Source: Gluconacetobacter liquefaciens
Lineage (GTDB): Bacteria; Pseudomonadota; Alphaproteobacteria; Acetobacterales; Acetobacteraceae
Direction of reading: 5' to 3'
NCBI RefSeq assembly: GCF_003350405.1
Contig: NZ_QQAW01000003.1
Coordinates: 124,001-188,000, forward strand
DNA: 64,000 bases
Shown here: in pieces, positions 9,377-19,095 of the stretch
How the letters are laid out: each line of letters opens with the position of its first letter
Numbering within the stretch: position 1 is the first letter of the stretch
Position numbers and translations under genes: made by a program
The notes under the pieces: generated by a model
The model's input: the letters and a program-made list of their open reading frames with translations, nothing else
Databases searched by the model: none
Told to the model about the DNA's origin: nothing

Positions 9377-10435
9377 ATGACGATTCCCGTCCTTCATCCC
9401 GTGGCGATGCCCGCCTGCTCCACCCCGGAACGGCTTGCGCCGGGCATCGTGCTGTGCCTGCTGGTTACGGTCCTGGCCTATGGGCTGGCGGAAGCGGAGC
9501 GTGTGTTGACCGGCAGGGCATGGCTGGAGGCGCTGGTTCTGGCGATCCTGTGCGGAACGGCACTGCGCAGCCGGTGGGTACCTGCCCGGAAATGGCGGGC
9601 CGGCATTGCCTTCTGCGCGAAATACCCGCTGGAAATCGCGATCGTGCTGCTGGGCGCGTCGGTCAGCGATACGGTGATCCGCGCTGCCGATCCGGCGCTG
9701 CTGGCCGGTATTGCCGGGGTGGTGGCTGTGGCGATCGTGCTGGGGTTCGGGATCGGCCGCCTGTGCGGTGTGCCGGCGCGCATGGCGTTGCTGGTTGCCT
9801 GCGGCAATGCGATCTGCGGCAATTCGGCGATTGCGGCGATCGCCCCGGTGATCGAGGCCGACGATGACGAGATCGCGGCGGCGATCGCCTTTACCGCGAT
9901 GTTCGGTGTGGCGGTCGTGCTGGGTCTTCCGCTGCTTGGCATCATGCTGGGCATGGGCGGCGTTGCCTATGGTGCCTTGGCGGGATTGACCGTCTATGCC
10001 GTGCCGCAGGTCATTGCCGCCGCCGCGCCGCTGGGGACGGTGGCGGTGCAGATGGGCATGCTGGTCAAACTGGCGCGGGTGCTGATGCCGGGGCCGGTCT
10101 GCCTGGTGCTGTCGCTGGTGACGCATTCGGCCGGCGGAGAGGGGCCGGAAGGGGCGGTGGCGGGTGCGCGGCCGCGCCTCGTACCGTGGTTCCTCGTCGG
10201 TTTTCTGGCCCTTGCGGCCTGCCGGCTGCTGGGGCTGGTGCCCGTTGGCGTGGTTGCGCCGCTTGGCGATGGCGCGGCGGTCCTGACGGTCGTATCCATG
10301 GCGGCGCTGGGGCTGGGGGCCGATCTCCGCATGGTGGCCAGGGCAGGGGGACGGGTAATGGCGACGGTGGCGCTGTCGCTCCTTGGCCTGACGGGACTTG
10401 GGCTGGGTCTGATCCGGATGCTGCATCTGGCCTGA
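9377..10435 (+). CDS. YeiH/UPF0324 family putative sulfate exporter
   Basis: A 352-residue inner-membrane protein with about ten hydrophobic segments. The diagnostic region [19 protein letters not shown] near residues 140-158 and the later [14 protein letters not shown] segment are hallmarks of the UPF0324 (Cons_hypoth698) family. Some relatives have been linked to sulfite/sulfate or other small-anion export, but the biochemical role is weakly established. It starts at an ATG 109 bases from the divergent LysR gene, which is its probable regulator. No further genes follow on the strand before the cold shock gene. Confidence 0.85.
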   Translation: MTIPVLHPVAMPACSTPERLAPGIVLCLLVTVLAYGLAEAERVLTGRAWLEALVLAILCGTALRSRWVPARKWRAGIAFCAKYPLEIAIVLLGASVSDTVIRAADPALLAGIAGVVAVAIVLGFGIGRLCGVPARMALLVACGNAICGNSAIAAIAPVIEADDDEIAAAIAFTAMFGVAVVLGLPLLGIMLGMGGVAYGALAGLTVYAVPQVIAAAAPLGTVAVQMGMLVKLARVLMPGPVCLVLSLVTHSAGGEGPEGAVAGARPRLVPWFLVGFLALAACRLLGLVPVGVVAPLGDGAAVLTVVSMAALGLGADLRMVARAGGRVMATVALSLLGLTGLGLGLIRMLHLA

Positions 10436-10517
10436 TGTCCGGGTTCGGTCGCGCCGGGGGTGCGTTACGGAATTCCGGTGATGTCGCGATTTTTAAAAAA
10501 CCGGGCACCCGGATGGT

Positions 10518-10548
10518 TTGACAAACCGGCCGCGTTCGTGCGCCCATA
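10518..10548 (+). promoter_or_regulatory. Possible promoter of the cold shock gene
   Basis: TTGACA at 10518-10523 is a perfect -35 and is itself inside a small inverted repeat GGTTTGACAAACC (10515-10527). A -10-like CCCATA lies at 10543-10548 with a long 19-base spacer. If used, it would give a 5' leader of about 100 bases before the ATG at 10656, as is common for csp genes. Confidence 0.4.
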
Positions 10549-10655
10549 ACCGCATCTGGATCGATGCTGGTCGTCGGCGGTAGCCCGCCGGGTATCGCGT
10601 GTCGGGCAGACATCGGTCGAGCGGCATCATGCCGGCAACAAGGGACGAAGTGACT

Positions 10656-10859
10656 ATGGCGACGGGTACCGTGAAGTGGTTCAACGCAACCAAGGGTTTT
10701 GGCTTCATCATGCCCGAGGACGGGGGCAAGGATGTGTTTGTGCACATCACGGCCGTTCAGGCGGCGGGTCTGCGGGGCCTGAACGAGAACCAGCGCGTCA
10801 GCTATGACGTCGTGACCGAGCGCGGCAAGGCGGCGGCGTCGAACCTCAAGCCGCTCTGA
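10656..10859 (+). CDS. cspA: Cold shock protein, CspA family
   Basis: A 67-residue single-stranded RNA/DNA-binding beta barrel that acts as an RNA chaperone. RNP1 is KGFGFIMPE (about residues 14-22) and RNP2 is DVFVHITAV (about 28-36). The ATG at 10656 gives the canonical [17 protein letters not shown] start. It stands alone; the stop is only 8 bases from the convergent helicase stop, with no room for a separate terminator, so 3' ends of the two transcripts probably overlap. Confidence 0.95.
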   Translation: MATGTVKWFNATKGFGFIMPEDGGKDVFVHITAVQAAGLRGLNENQRVSYDVVTERGKAAASNLKPL

Positions 10860-10867
10860 CGGCAGGA

Positions 10868-13825
10868 TTACGGGGCGGGGGGCATTGTATGTTCCCCGTC
10901 CGCCGAGGCGCGCAGGAAGGCCTGTAGTTCCCGTGCGGTTTCGGCCAGGCCGGCCCGGTGGACGGCAACGCCATCGGGGAAGGCCGACATCAGCCGTGAG
11001 GGTGCCCGGCGGTCGAGCAGTACGAACGCCCCCCGGTCCCCCGTGCTGCGGATCAGCCGGCCGAATGCCTGGCGCAGGCGCAGGCGCGCGATCCGGTCGT
11101 CATACTCGCCCGGCGCCCCGTGCGATAGGTGCGTGCGGCGTTCGCGATGCAGGATATCGGGGCGGGGCCACGGCACGCGCTCGAACACCACCAGACGCAG
11201 CGCATTGCCGGGGACATCCACCCCGTCGCGCATGGCATCCGTACCCAGCAGGCAGGAATTTTCTTCCGAACGGAAGATATCGACCAGCGTGGCATTGTCC
11301 ATGCCGTCGACATGCTGGGCATAGAGCGGGATGCCCGCTTCCTCCAGCGGTTGGGACAGCCGCCGATGCACGGCACGCAGGCGGGAAATCGCGGTAAACA
11401 GGCCCAGTCCTCCACCGCCGGCGGTCAGGAACAGGGTGCGATAGGCGGCGGCCAGCGCGCCGATATCGTCATGGGCCACGTCGGTGACGACGAAGGCGCG
11501 GCTCTGGTGGCGATAATCGAACGGGCTGGCCAGCGCGGCGCGCAGCGCGGGCGAGGGCAGGTGGCTGGCGCCGGTCCGGGCCTCGGCAGCTTCCCACGCG
11601 CGCTCGGCTTCTTCCGGGTCGCCCTTGGCGTTTTCGTCGCGCAGGGTGGCCGAGGTGATCAGGACGCCATGGGCCGGGGCCGCCAGCACAGTGGCGAAGG
11701 GGATGGTGGGGTCCAGCCAGTGGCGGTGCAGCCCGACATCCTGCTCGCCGGGGCGCTGGCCCTCGCGGCGGTCCATGCGGATGAAATCGACATATTGCGG
11801 GGCGCCGAGGCTGGTGCCGTCGCGGACCTCGCCGATTGCGCGCAGCATCGCGCTCCATCCGTCGACCCGGCTGAGGGCGCGGCGGCGCATTGTGCGAACC
11901 GCGGCCTCGATCCGCTCGCGGGTGGCGGGGTCGAGATCGCCGGATTCGTCGTCCAGGCGCTCCAGCAGGCGGTCGATCAGGGTGCGCAGGGCGACCGACA
12001 GCCGGTCCAGCGCGCGTGCCAGTGTGTTGGCGGCCGGCGAGACATTCTCGGCCAGCGGATGCAGGTCGCATTCGATGGCGCCCGGCATGGTGTGCGGCTG
12101 GGCCGGGTCGCCGGCGCGGCTGCGGGCGAGAACCTGGCAGGCCAGCAGGTGCAGGAACTGTTCGCAGGGATTGGGCAGCGTGTCGCGCGGTGTGGGTGGT
12201 GCTTCGGCTGTCGGCGCAGCCTCGCCGGGCGGCGATGGCATGGATGCGCGGAGCATGTTGGCCAGACGGCCGGACCAGCCGGGTGCGGGCAGGGCGTGGG
12301 CGGCCTGCAACACGGCATCCAGCGGAGATTCCAGTCTGGCGTCGCCGACCACCAGGTCGTCCAGGCGGCGCTTGAGGCCACGGGCGCGGGAGCGGGCCCC
12401 TTCGGCGCCCAGCAGCCAGCGGCGGAGTTCGGCCGCTTCCAGCCCCGACAGTTCGACCGAGAAGGCGCTGTCGGCGGCGTCCATCACATGATGGCCTTCG
12501 TCGAACACGTAGCGCGTGGGGATATTGTCTTCGTCGGAGGCCGTGTCGTCGCCCATGGCGTGCCATGCGGCCTGCGTCATCACCAGCGCATGGTTGGCGA
12601 TGACCAGGTCGGCCTGGCGGGCGCGGCGGATCGAATGTTCGACGAAGCAGCGTTGATAATGCGGGCAGGCGCCGTGGATGCATTCGCCCCGCCGGTCCGC
12701 CACGCCTGCCAGCGTGCCGCGCCCGAACAGGTCGCCGAACCAGCCGGGCAGGTCGCCGCCCATCAGGTCGCCATCGGCGGTGACGCCGGCCCAGCGGGCC
12801 AGCAGCGACAGCGCGACAATACCGCCGGAGGGGCCGCCCCGGTTGCCGGCGACGTTCACGGCTTCTTCCATGTTCAGCAGGCACAGGTAGTTTTCCCGCC
12901 CCTTGCGCAGGACGACATGCTGCCGCCGGATCGCCGGGTCGGGGTGAAGCCGCGCCAGTTCGCCCTCGATCTGGCGTTGCAGGTGCCGTGTGTAGGTGCT
13001 GATCCAGACGGAGCCGCCATTGCGTTCCGCCCACAGGCTGGCAGGGGCGACATAGCCCAGTGTCTTGCCGGTGCCGGTGCCCGCTTCGGCCAGGACCATG
13101 TGCGGGTCGCCGCGCGTCAGGCGCGGGGCGAAGGCGGCGCTGGCGGCGCCCGCGAAATCGGCCTGGCCGGCGCGGCTTTCCGCCTGGGTGCCCAGCATCT
13201 CGGCCAGCCGGCGGCGGGCGTCGGCCACCGAGACAGGCAGGCTGGACGGGGCCGGGCGGGGAGCCGTTTCCTCCCATTTGGGCAGGCGGCGCCAGACGCG
13301 GATGGCGTCGCCCGGTTGCAGGGATTCGGCCGGCAGGGGATGGGCGGCGCCGAGGGTGGCCAGCACGCTGGGACCCCAGGCCCAGCCGGCGTGGTCCATC
13401 CTGACCGCCAGCGCCGCCATTTCCTCGCCCGCCGGGGTGGGGCGCAGGGCCGCGATGTGGTCGAGAAGGATATCCGTGAGGTCGGGCAGCAGGTCGGCTT
13501 CGGCCTTGCCGATCCGCGCCGCGTCCAGCCCCAGGGCCAGGGCCAGGCCGCGCGCGGTCGGCGGGACCGTGCGGCCGGGCATCGTGAACAGGAACAGTTC
13601 CAGCAGGTCCAGCCACGCTGTCGGCTGGGGCTGGGGAGGCAGGCCCAGCCGGCGTGCGGTCAGTGGCGCGTGGATGACCAGGGGCGGCGGCATGTCCCGC
13701 AGCATCCGTGCCGCTTCCTCGCCCGGCACGGCCAGGAGTTCGCCGTCGGACGTCAGCAGCGAGCAGGTGCCGTGACGCGCCACCAGGGCGGGCGGCATGT
13801 CAGTGGAGGGGGGCGGTGTGGCCAT
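10868..13825 (-). CDS. DinG/YoaA-like ATP-dependent DNA helicase
   Basis: A 985-residue superfamily 2 helicase of the XPD/DinG branch, predicted to unwind DNA 5' to 3'. Walker A is GTGTGKT with the lysine at about residue 254, and motif II is DEGH at 442-445 (VFDEGHHVMD). Between them a cysteine group (C-I-H-G-A-C-P-H-Y-Q-R-C and one further Cys) fits the iron-sulfur cluster of the family. The C-terminal helicase domain shows LLGTDAMRDGVDVPG and QAFGRLIRS. The first 200 residues precede the helicase core and are of unclear role. ATG 13825 was preferred over the adjacent GTG. Probable role: DNA repair or replication-fork maintenance. Confidence 0.9.
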   Translation of the reverse strand: MATPPPSTDMPPALVARHGTCSLLTSDGELLAVPGEEAARMLRDMPPPLVIHAPLTARRLGLPPQPQPTAWLDLLELFLFTMPGRTVPPTARGLALALGLDAARIGKAEADLLPDLTDILLDHIAALRPTPAGEEMAALAVRMDHAGWAWGPSVLATLGAAHPLPAESLQPGDAIRVWRRLPKWEETAPRPAPSSLPVSVADARRRLAEMLGTQAESRAGQADFAGAASAAFAPRLTRGDPHMVLAEAGTGTGKTLGYVAPASLWAERNGGSVWISTYTRHLQRQIEGELARLHPDPAIRRQHVVLRKGRENYLCLLNMEEAVNVAGNRGGPSGGIVALSLLARWAGVTADGDLMGGDLPGWFGDLFGRGTLAGVADRRGECIHGACPHYQRCFVEHSIRRARQADLVIANHALVMTQAAWHAMGDDTASDEDNIPTRYVFDEGHHVMDAADSAFSVELSGLEAAELRRWLLGAEGARSRARGLKRRLDDLVVGDARLESPLDAVLQAAHALPAPGWSGRLANMLRASMPSPPGEAAPTAEAPPTPRDTLPNPCEQFLHLLACQVLARSRAGDPAQPHTMPGAIECDLHPLAENVSPAANTLARALDRLSVALRTLIDRLLERLDDESGDLDPATRERIEAAVRTMRRRALSRVDGWSAMLRAIGEVRDGTSLGAPQYVDFIRMDRREGQRPGEQDVGLHRHWLDPTIPFATVLAAPAHGVLITSATLRDENAKGDPEEAERAWEAAEARTGASHLPSPALRAALASPFDYRHQSRAFVVTDVAHDDIGALAAAYRTLFLTAGGGGLGLFTAISRLRAVHRRLSQPLEEAGIPLYAQHVDGMDNATLVDIFRSEENSCLLGTDAMRDGVDVPGNALRLVVFERVPWPRPDILHRERRTHLSHGAPGEYDDRIARLRLRQAFGRLIRSTGDRGAFVLLDRRAPSRLMSAFPDGVAVHRAGLAETARELQAFLRASADGEHTMPPAP

Positions 13826-13933
13826 CACGGGAACATATAGGGGACAAATCGCCGTCTGTCGCCCACCGGATGGAGGGATGATGTATGGTATGGATTGACC
13901 GGTCAGGTTTCAGTTCATAGCTTCCTGCGCATC

Positions 13934-15556
13934 ATGTCCGATCAGAACCGTCTCGATCCCGCTTCCCTGCCCAAGGCCTGGCCGTTCGAAGAGGCGGCCA
14001 AACTGGCCGCCCATGTCGAACGCAAGGCCCTGCCGGCCGATGCGCCCGCCCTGCTGGAAACGGGCTATGGGCCGTCTGGCCTGCCGCATATCGGCACCTT
14101 TGGCGAGGTGGCGCGGACCAGTTGGGTGCGGCAGGCCTATACGCGCCTGACGGGACGGCCGACGCGGCTGCTCGCTTTTTCCGACGACATGGACGCGCTG
14201 CGCAAGGTGCCGGACAACGTGCCCAATGGGGACATGCTGCGCCAGCATCTGGGCAAGCCGCTGTCGCGCATTCCCGACCCGTTCGGCACCCACGAATCCT
14301 TTGCCGCCCACAACAATGCGCGGCTGCGGTCGTTTCTGGACGGATTCGGCTTCGAATATGAATTTGCGTCCTCCACCGAATATTATGCCAGCGGCCGGTT
14401 CGATGCGGCGCTGCGCCGGGTGCTGGAAGTGCATGACGAGATCGTTGCCGTCATTGCCCCGACGCTTGGCCCGGATCGCCGCGCGACCTATTCCCCCGTT
14501 CTGCCGGTTCATCCGCGCACCGGGCTGGTGATGCAGGTGCGCATGGACGGGATCGACCCCGTGGCGGGGACGGTGCGCTGGACCGACGAGGACGGCGAGA
14601 CGTTCGAGACGCCGGTGACCGGCGGCCATGCGAAGATGCAGTGGAAGGCGGACTGGGCCATGCGCTGGTTCGCGCTGGGCGTCGATTACGAGATGTCGGG
14701 CAAGGACCTGATCGACAGCGTGAAGCTGTCGGGCAAGATCTGCCGCATCCTGGGTGGCGAGGCGCCGGCCGGACTGACCTACGAGCTGTTTCTGGACGAG
14801 AACGGCCAGAAGATCTCCAAATCCAAGGGCAACGGCATCTCGGTCGAGGAGTGGCTGCGCTATGCGCCCGCCGAGAGCCTGGGCCAGTATATGTTCAATG
14901 CGCCCCAGCGGGCGAAGCGCCTGTTCTTCGATGTCATTCCCAAGGCGGCGGACGAGTATCTGGCCAATGTCGCACGGGCCCGCACGCAGGAGGCCGATGA
15001 GTCGGCGCAGCTGGCCAATCCGGCCTGGTTCATCCATGCCGGGCGGATCGACGACCGCGCGGGCAGCCCGCTGACCTTCGCCATGCTGCTGAACCTGGCC
15101 AGCGCCGCGAATGCGGATACGCCCGACGTGCTGTGGCGGTTCATCCACCGCTATGATGCGGCGGCGTCGCCCGAGACCTGCCCGATGCTGGCGCGGCTGG
15201 TGGATCACGCGATCGTCTATTATGCGGATTTCGTGCGGCCCTCGAAGACCTACCGGGAGCCCGACGCGCGGGAACGCGCGGCCCTGGCGGATCTGGCGGA
15301 GACGCTGCGCGGGCTGGAGGGGGAAGCGACCGATCCCGACATGTTGCAGAACCTGGTCTTCGAGATCGGCAAGCGGCATGGATTCGAGCCGCTGCGGAGC
15401 TGGTTCGGCTGCCTGTACGAGGTCCTGCTGGGCCAGAAGGAGGGGCCGCGATTCGGTATTTTCATCGGTCTTTATGGGGTGGCGGAAACCGTGGCGCTGA
15501 TCGAGGCGGCGCTGCTTCGGGCGGCGGCCGGGACCGCGTCTGTCGTCGCCGGTTGA
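13934..15556 (+). CDS. lysK: Class I lysyl-tRNA synthetase
   Basis: This enzyme charges tRNA-Lys. The 540-residue product has Rossmann-fold class I motifs: HIGT at 52-55 (SGLPHIGTFGE) and KISKS at 293-297 (QKISKSKGNG). This is the archaeal/alphaproteobacterial LysRS-I form, unrelated to class II LysS. The start at 13934 is the first in-frame ATG; no strong Shine-Dalgarno precedes it. It diverges from the helicase gene by 108 bases. Forty-two bases after its stop begins an MprF-like gene on the same strand, notable because MprF enzymes use lysyl-tRNA as a substrate. Confidence 0.95.
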   Translation: MSDQNRLDPASLPKAWPFEEAAKLAAHVERKALPADAPALLETGYGPSGLPHIGTFGEVARTSWVRQAYTRLTGRPTRLLAFSDDMDALRKVPDNVPNGDMLRQHLGKPLSRIPDPFGTHESFAAHNNARLRSFLDGFGFEYEFASSTEYYASGRFDAALRRVLEVHDEIVAVIAPTLGPDRRATYSPVLPVHPRTGLVMQVRMDGIDPVAGTVRWTDEDGETFETPVTGGHAKMQWKADWAMRWFALGVDYEMSGKDLIDSVKLSGKICRILGGEAPAGLTYELFLDENGQKISKSKGNGISVEEWLRYAPAESLGQYMFNAPQRAKRLFFDVIPKAADEYLANVARARTQEADESAQLANPAWFIHAGRIDDRAGSPLTFAMLLNLASAANADTPDVLWRFIHRYDAAASPETCPMLARLVDHAIVYYADFVRPSKTYREPDARERAALADLAETLRGLEGEATDPDMLQNLVFEIGKRHGFEPLRSWFGCLYEVLLGQKEGPRFGIFIGLYGVAETVALIEAALLRAAAGTASVVAG

Positions 15557-15598
15557 CGCAGGGGTGGTGACCTCTGCCATGGCCGGGTTCGCTCTCTG

Positions 15599-17662
15599 AT
15601 GGTTCTGAATTGCTCCCTTCCGCCGGATGGCCCCTCGCCGCCGGCGCCGGGTTGGCGGCGGCTGCTGCGGCATCTGCCGCATGTGGTGGGCCTGTGCCTG
15701 ATGGTCGCCGCGATCGTCGTGGTCCAGCATGAGGTGCGGGACCTGCATTGGGATGATATCCGGGCGGCGCTGGGGACCATACCGGCCACGACCATGATGC
15801 TGGGGATCGGCTGTACGGTCCTGTCCTATTTCATCCTGGCCTTTTACGATTGCCTTGCGGTGGTGCAGGTCGGGCATCGGCTGTCGTTTCGCAAGGCGGC
15901 CTTTGCCTCGTTCTGTTCCTACGTGCTGTCGCATAACCTTGGTTTCGCCGCGATTTCCGGGGCGGCCGTGCGCTTTCGGCTGTATGGCAACTGGGGGCTG
16001 GGGGCGTTTGATATCGCCCAGATCATCGCCTTCTGTTCCGCGACCTATCTGCTGGGGGCGGGGGCGCTGATCGGTGCCGTGCTGCTGCTGGAGCCCGGTG
16101 CGATTCCGGTCATCGGGGCGCATCTGCCGCATCTGGTGCTGGCGGGGATCGGGTTGCTGCTGTGGGCGGTGGTGGGGGGCTATATCCTGCTGGGGCTGTG
16201 GCTGACGCAGGTGCGGATCTGCCGCTGGACCATCGTGCTGCCCCGGCCGCCCATGGCGTTTGCCCAGATGGTGGTCGCGGCTGCCGAGGTCGCCGCCACG
16301 GCCGGGATTGCTTACATCTTCCTGCCGTCGGGGATCGGGCTGGGATACGGGGTGTTCCTGGCCATCTATATCGCCTCCTACACCGCCGGTCTGGTGGCCA
16401 GCGTGCCGGGGGGGCTGGGGGTGTTCGACGGGGCGATGATGCTGGCGCTGGGGGCGTATCTGCCGCCGTCGCAGATCGTCAGCACCATTCTGGTCTTCCG
16501 GCTGTTCTATTACATCATTCCGCTCTTTCTCGCCGGGCTGATGTTTGCTGGGCATGAGCTGTTCCTGCGCGGGGATGCTGCCCTGGCGCGCAAGGGGGCG
16601 CCCCGCGTCCCCCGGCGCGGGCCGCGCGAAGTCCGGCCCAGCCATGTGATCCGCGAGAGCGAGGCCGATTTCTCGGTCGTGGTGGCGACGGGGGCGGTTT
16701 CGATCTGCGGCGCGCTGCTGATCGCGCTGACGATCCTGGACCCTGCGTCGTGGAGCAATGCCGGCGGCCTGCATCATCTGGTAGGGGTGGCGGGCGATTA
16801 CCTGCTGTCGCTGATGGGGGTGGCGCTGATCGGCCTGGCCGTGGGCCTGTCGCAGCGTGTGACGCTGGCCTGGAAACTGACGCTGGGCCTGCTGGTGGGG
16901 GCGGCCGCGCTGACCCTGCTGCGGGGGGCATCGCTGGCCGTGCCGGGTATTCTGGGGCTGGTGGCGGTTCTGATCGCACCGTTCCGTAGTTCCTACTACC
17001 GGCATGCGCGGATTCTGAGCGAACCGCTGTCGTTCCGGACCGGGCTGTCGCTGGTGCTGCTGATCGGCTGCGTGCTGGTGCTGGTCTGCTCCGGGCCGCA
17101 GGACGAGGTTGGCGGGAGTTGGTGGGAGGTCATGCTGTTCACCTCCTCCCACGGTATTGCGCAATGGGTCATGGGGCTGGCCGTCCTGCTCGGTCTGGTC
17201 ATGATCGGCCGGCTGGTGCGTCCTGGACGGATTGCCGTGCGACCCTGGGACAGCACCGCCGAAGCCGAATATCGGGCGCTGGACCATGCGTTGGACGATC
17301 TGGGGCCGATCCCGCCCACCGGGCTGATCCCCGGCGAAGCCGGCCTTGCCCTGCTGCCGTTCGTGCGGACGCAGACCTTTCTCATCGGGCTGGGCGATCC
17401 TGCCGGGAAGTCGGCCGATTGTGCCTCTGCCATCTGGTGGCTGCGGGACCTGGCGGTGCAGGAGGGCAGGCAGCCAGCATTCTGGCAGGTCGGGGCCTCG
17501 ATGCTCGATGTCTATAACGATCTGGGCCTGACATCCTGGCCGCTGGTGGAGGAAACCGGCGACGACCTGTATCTGTGCTGCCTGCCGCAGAGCGTGCAGC
17601 CTGTCATTGCTGTGATGCAGACGGACGGGAGCGTGCCGGCCATGCGTCTGGACGGGACTTGA
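15599..17662 (+). CDS. MprF-like membrane protein with a short C-terminal domain
   Basis: A 687-residue protein with a polytopic N-terminal part (about residues 20-530, some 14 helices) resembling the lysylphosphatidylglycerol flippase/UPF0104 domain, including GGLGVFDGAMM. The cytoplasmic tail (about 545-687) resembles the beginning of the DUF2156 aminoacyl-transferase domain: FLIGLGDPAGKS and PAFWQVGASMLDVYNDLGL. MprF proteins are usually near 850 residues; here the second, catalytic half of the transferase domain is missing and there is no room for it before marC. It may be flippase-only or have lost aminoacyl-transfer. Its place directly after lysK, the source of lysyl-tRNA, is suggestive. 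Confidence 0.8.
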   Translation: MVLNCSLPPDGPSPPAPGWRRLLRHLPHVVGLCLMVAAIVVVQHEVRDLHWDDIRAALGTIPATTMMLGIGCTVLSYFILAFYDCLAVVQVGHRLSFRKAAFASFCSYVLSHNLGFAAISGAAVRFRLYGNWGLGAFDIAQIIAFCSATYLLGAGALIGAVLLLEPGAIPVIGAHLPHLVLAGIGLLLWAVVGGYILLGLWLTQVRICRWTIVLPRPPMAFAQMVVAAAEVAATAGIAYIFLPSGIGLGYGVFLAIYIASYTAGLVASVPGGLGVFDGAMMLALGAYLPPSQIVSTILVFRLFYYIIPLFLAGLMFAGHELFLRGDAALARKGAPRVPRRGPREVRPSHVIRESEADFSVVVATGAVSICGALLIALTILDPASWSNAGGLHHLVGVAGDYLLSLMGVALIGLAVGLSQRVTLAWKLTLGLLVGAAALTLLRGASLAVPGILGLVAVLIAPFRSSYYRHARILSEPLSFRTGLSLVLLIGCVLVLVCSGPQDEVGGSWWEVMLFTSSHGIAQWVMGLAVLLGLVMIGRLVRPGRIAVRPWDSTAEAEYRALDHALDDLGPIPPTGLIPGEAGLALLPFVRTQTFLIGLGDPAGKSADCASAIWWLRDLAVQEGRQPAFWQVGASMLDVYNDLGLTSWPLVEETGDDLYLCCLPQSVQPVIAVMQTDGSVPAMRLDGT

Positions 17663-17756
17663 CGGCCGCGTCAGTCTGGGAAAAACGATAGCCGGCTTTC
17701 GACTGGTGGCGACTGGTCGGGCATTGCCGCCAGATCGCTCCTTGGAATGCGTTCCG

Positions 17757-18488
17757 ATGTCCCCAGGCCTTCATGGCATTGCTTCCCTCGGTTGGAAGGA
17801 TGCGCTCTCCGTCTTCAGCAATACGTTTCTGCTGGCGTTTCCCGCCCTATTCTCGATCGTCAATCCGATTGGGGCGTCGCTGATCTTCTCGCAGGTGACC
17901 GCCGGGCGGGAGCGGAGCGAAACACTGGCATTGGCCCGGACGGTCGCGCTCTATTCAGCGGCGCTTCTGATTGCTTCGATCTGGGCCGGCAGCGCGATTC
18001 TCGCATTTTTCGGCATTACGGTGGATTCGCTGCGGATCGCCGGCGGGCTGGTGGTTGCCGTTCGGGCCTGGTCGCTGCTTCAGGCGCCGGAGGAAGCCGC
18101 CGCGCGCAAGGAAAAACAGGCCATGCAGGGCGGGCGGACCGTCACGCTGCCGAGCTGGACGGAAATGGCCTTCTTTCCGATGACCATGCCGTTCACGGTT
18201 GGGCCGGGTTCGATCGCGGTCGCGATCGCCCTGAGTGCCTCGCGGCCGGCATCGCCCGCGTGGCTACCCTTCTATCTCGCGGTTTCGGCGGCCGCGATCG
18301 TCGTGGCGGGGACGGTGTGGCTGGCTTATTCCTATGCCGAACGGCTTGTCGTTCTGCTGGGGGTGACGGGAGCGCGGATCGTCTCGCGCCTTGCCGCGCT
18401 GATCCTGCTGTGTATCGGCGTGCAGATCCTCTCGGCGGGGATCGAGGGGCTCGTGGTGACGATTATGCATGCTGTTGCGGCGTCGTGA
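17757..18488 (+). CDS. MarC family integral membrane protein
   Basis: A 243-residue membrane protein with six predicted helices and the MarC signatures FSIVNPIGASLIF near the start and FPMTMPFTVGPGSIAVAIALS mid-protein. The family was once linked to multiple antibiotic resistance but that role was withdrawn for E. coli MarC, so the function is unknown. ATG 17757 is chosen because the family's N-terminus begins about there; the frame is open 17 codons upstream. The last 26 bases overlap the 3' end of the convergent UDG-like gene. Confidence 0.88.
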   Translation: MSPGLHGIASLGWKDALSVFSNTFLLAFPALFSIVNPIGASLIFSQVTAGRERSETLALARTVALYSAALLIASIWAGSAILAFFGITVDSLRIAGGLVVAVRAWSLLQAPEEAAARKEKQAMQGGRTVTLPSWTEMAFFPMTMPFTVGPGSIAVAIALSASRPASPAWLPFYLAVSAAAIVVAGTVWLAYSYAERLVVLLGVTGARIVSRLAALILLCIGVQILSAGIEGLVVTIMHAVAAS

Positions 18489-19095
18489 CCTGTCTGGACG
18501 GTGCCAGCAGGGGGGCGATGGCCGCGCGTAGCGCCGGGAGGACCTCTGCCGTAAACCAGGGATTGCGGCGCTCCCACGCCCCGGTGCGCCAGGACGGATG
18601 CGGCAGGGGAAAATAGCGGGGCAGATAGGCGCGGAAATCGCGCACGCGGTCTTCCACCTTGCCAGGCCCCAGGACAGCCGCCTGGGCGTAGGACCCGACC
18701 AGCAGGGTCAGAGTGACGTCGGGCATGCAGGCCAGCAGCTTCTCCCGCCAGAGCGGGGCGCATTCCGGGCGCGGTGGGCGGTCGCCGCCCTTGGGCATGC
18801 GACCCGGATAGCACAGGCCCATCGGCAGGATGGCGATGCGCCTGGAGTCGTAGAAGGTCTCGCGATCCATGCCGAGCCAGCCCCGTAGCCGGTCGCCGGA
18901 GGCATCGTTGAACGAAATTCCCGTTTCATGAACCCGTGTGCCGGGGGCCTGGCTTGCGATCAGCAGGCGGGCGGTCGGTGAGACATGCAGCACCGGGCGT
19001 GGTCCCAGCGGCAGGCTGTCGGCACAGACACGGCATGCGCGCACCTGTGCCACGAGAGCGGTGAGATCGTCCGCCGCCTTGGCGCGGTCTGTCAT
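18463..19095 (-). CDS. Uracil-DNA glycosylase superfamily protein
   Basis: A 210-residue protein of the UDG superfamily (COG1573-like). The motif-1 region reads LLIASQAPGTRVHETG, instead of the GEAPG of family 4/5 enzymes, and motif 2 reads PHPSWRTGAW. An N-terminal CRVC pair is present, but the four-cysteine iron-sulfur set of family 4 is not evident, so base specificity and even activity are uncertain. The ATG overlaps the cobB stop (ATGA), so it is the second gene of a cobB-UDG unit and translationally coupled. The 3' end overlaps marC. Confidence 0.78.
   Translation of the reverse strand: MTDRAKAADDLTALVAQVRACRVCADSLPLGPRPVLHVSPTARLLIASQAPGTRVHETGISFNDASGDRLRGWLGMDRETFYDSRRIAILPMGLCYPGRMPKGGDRPPRPECAPLWREKLLACMPDVTLTLLVGSYAQAAVLGPGKVEDRVRDFRAYLPRYFPLPHPSWRTGAWERRNPWFTAEVLPALRAAIAPLLAPSRQVTTPQQHA

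Noticed and set aside
11129..17287. Very long open frames opposite the helicase (903 codons) and opposite lysK-mprF (1125 codons)
   Set aside because: They are antisense shadows in GC-rich DNA: low-complexity Gly/Ala/Arg or Arg/Gln/His-rich translations with no domain, overlapping genes with clear motifs.
17540..17757. Frameshift explaining the short MprF-like tail
   Set aside because: I looked for the missing transferase half in the other frames after 17540; none resembles it and only 94 bases separate the stop from marC.
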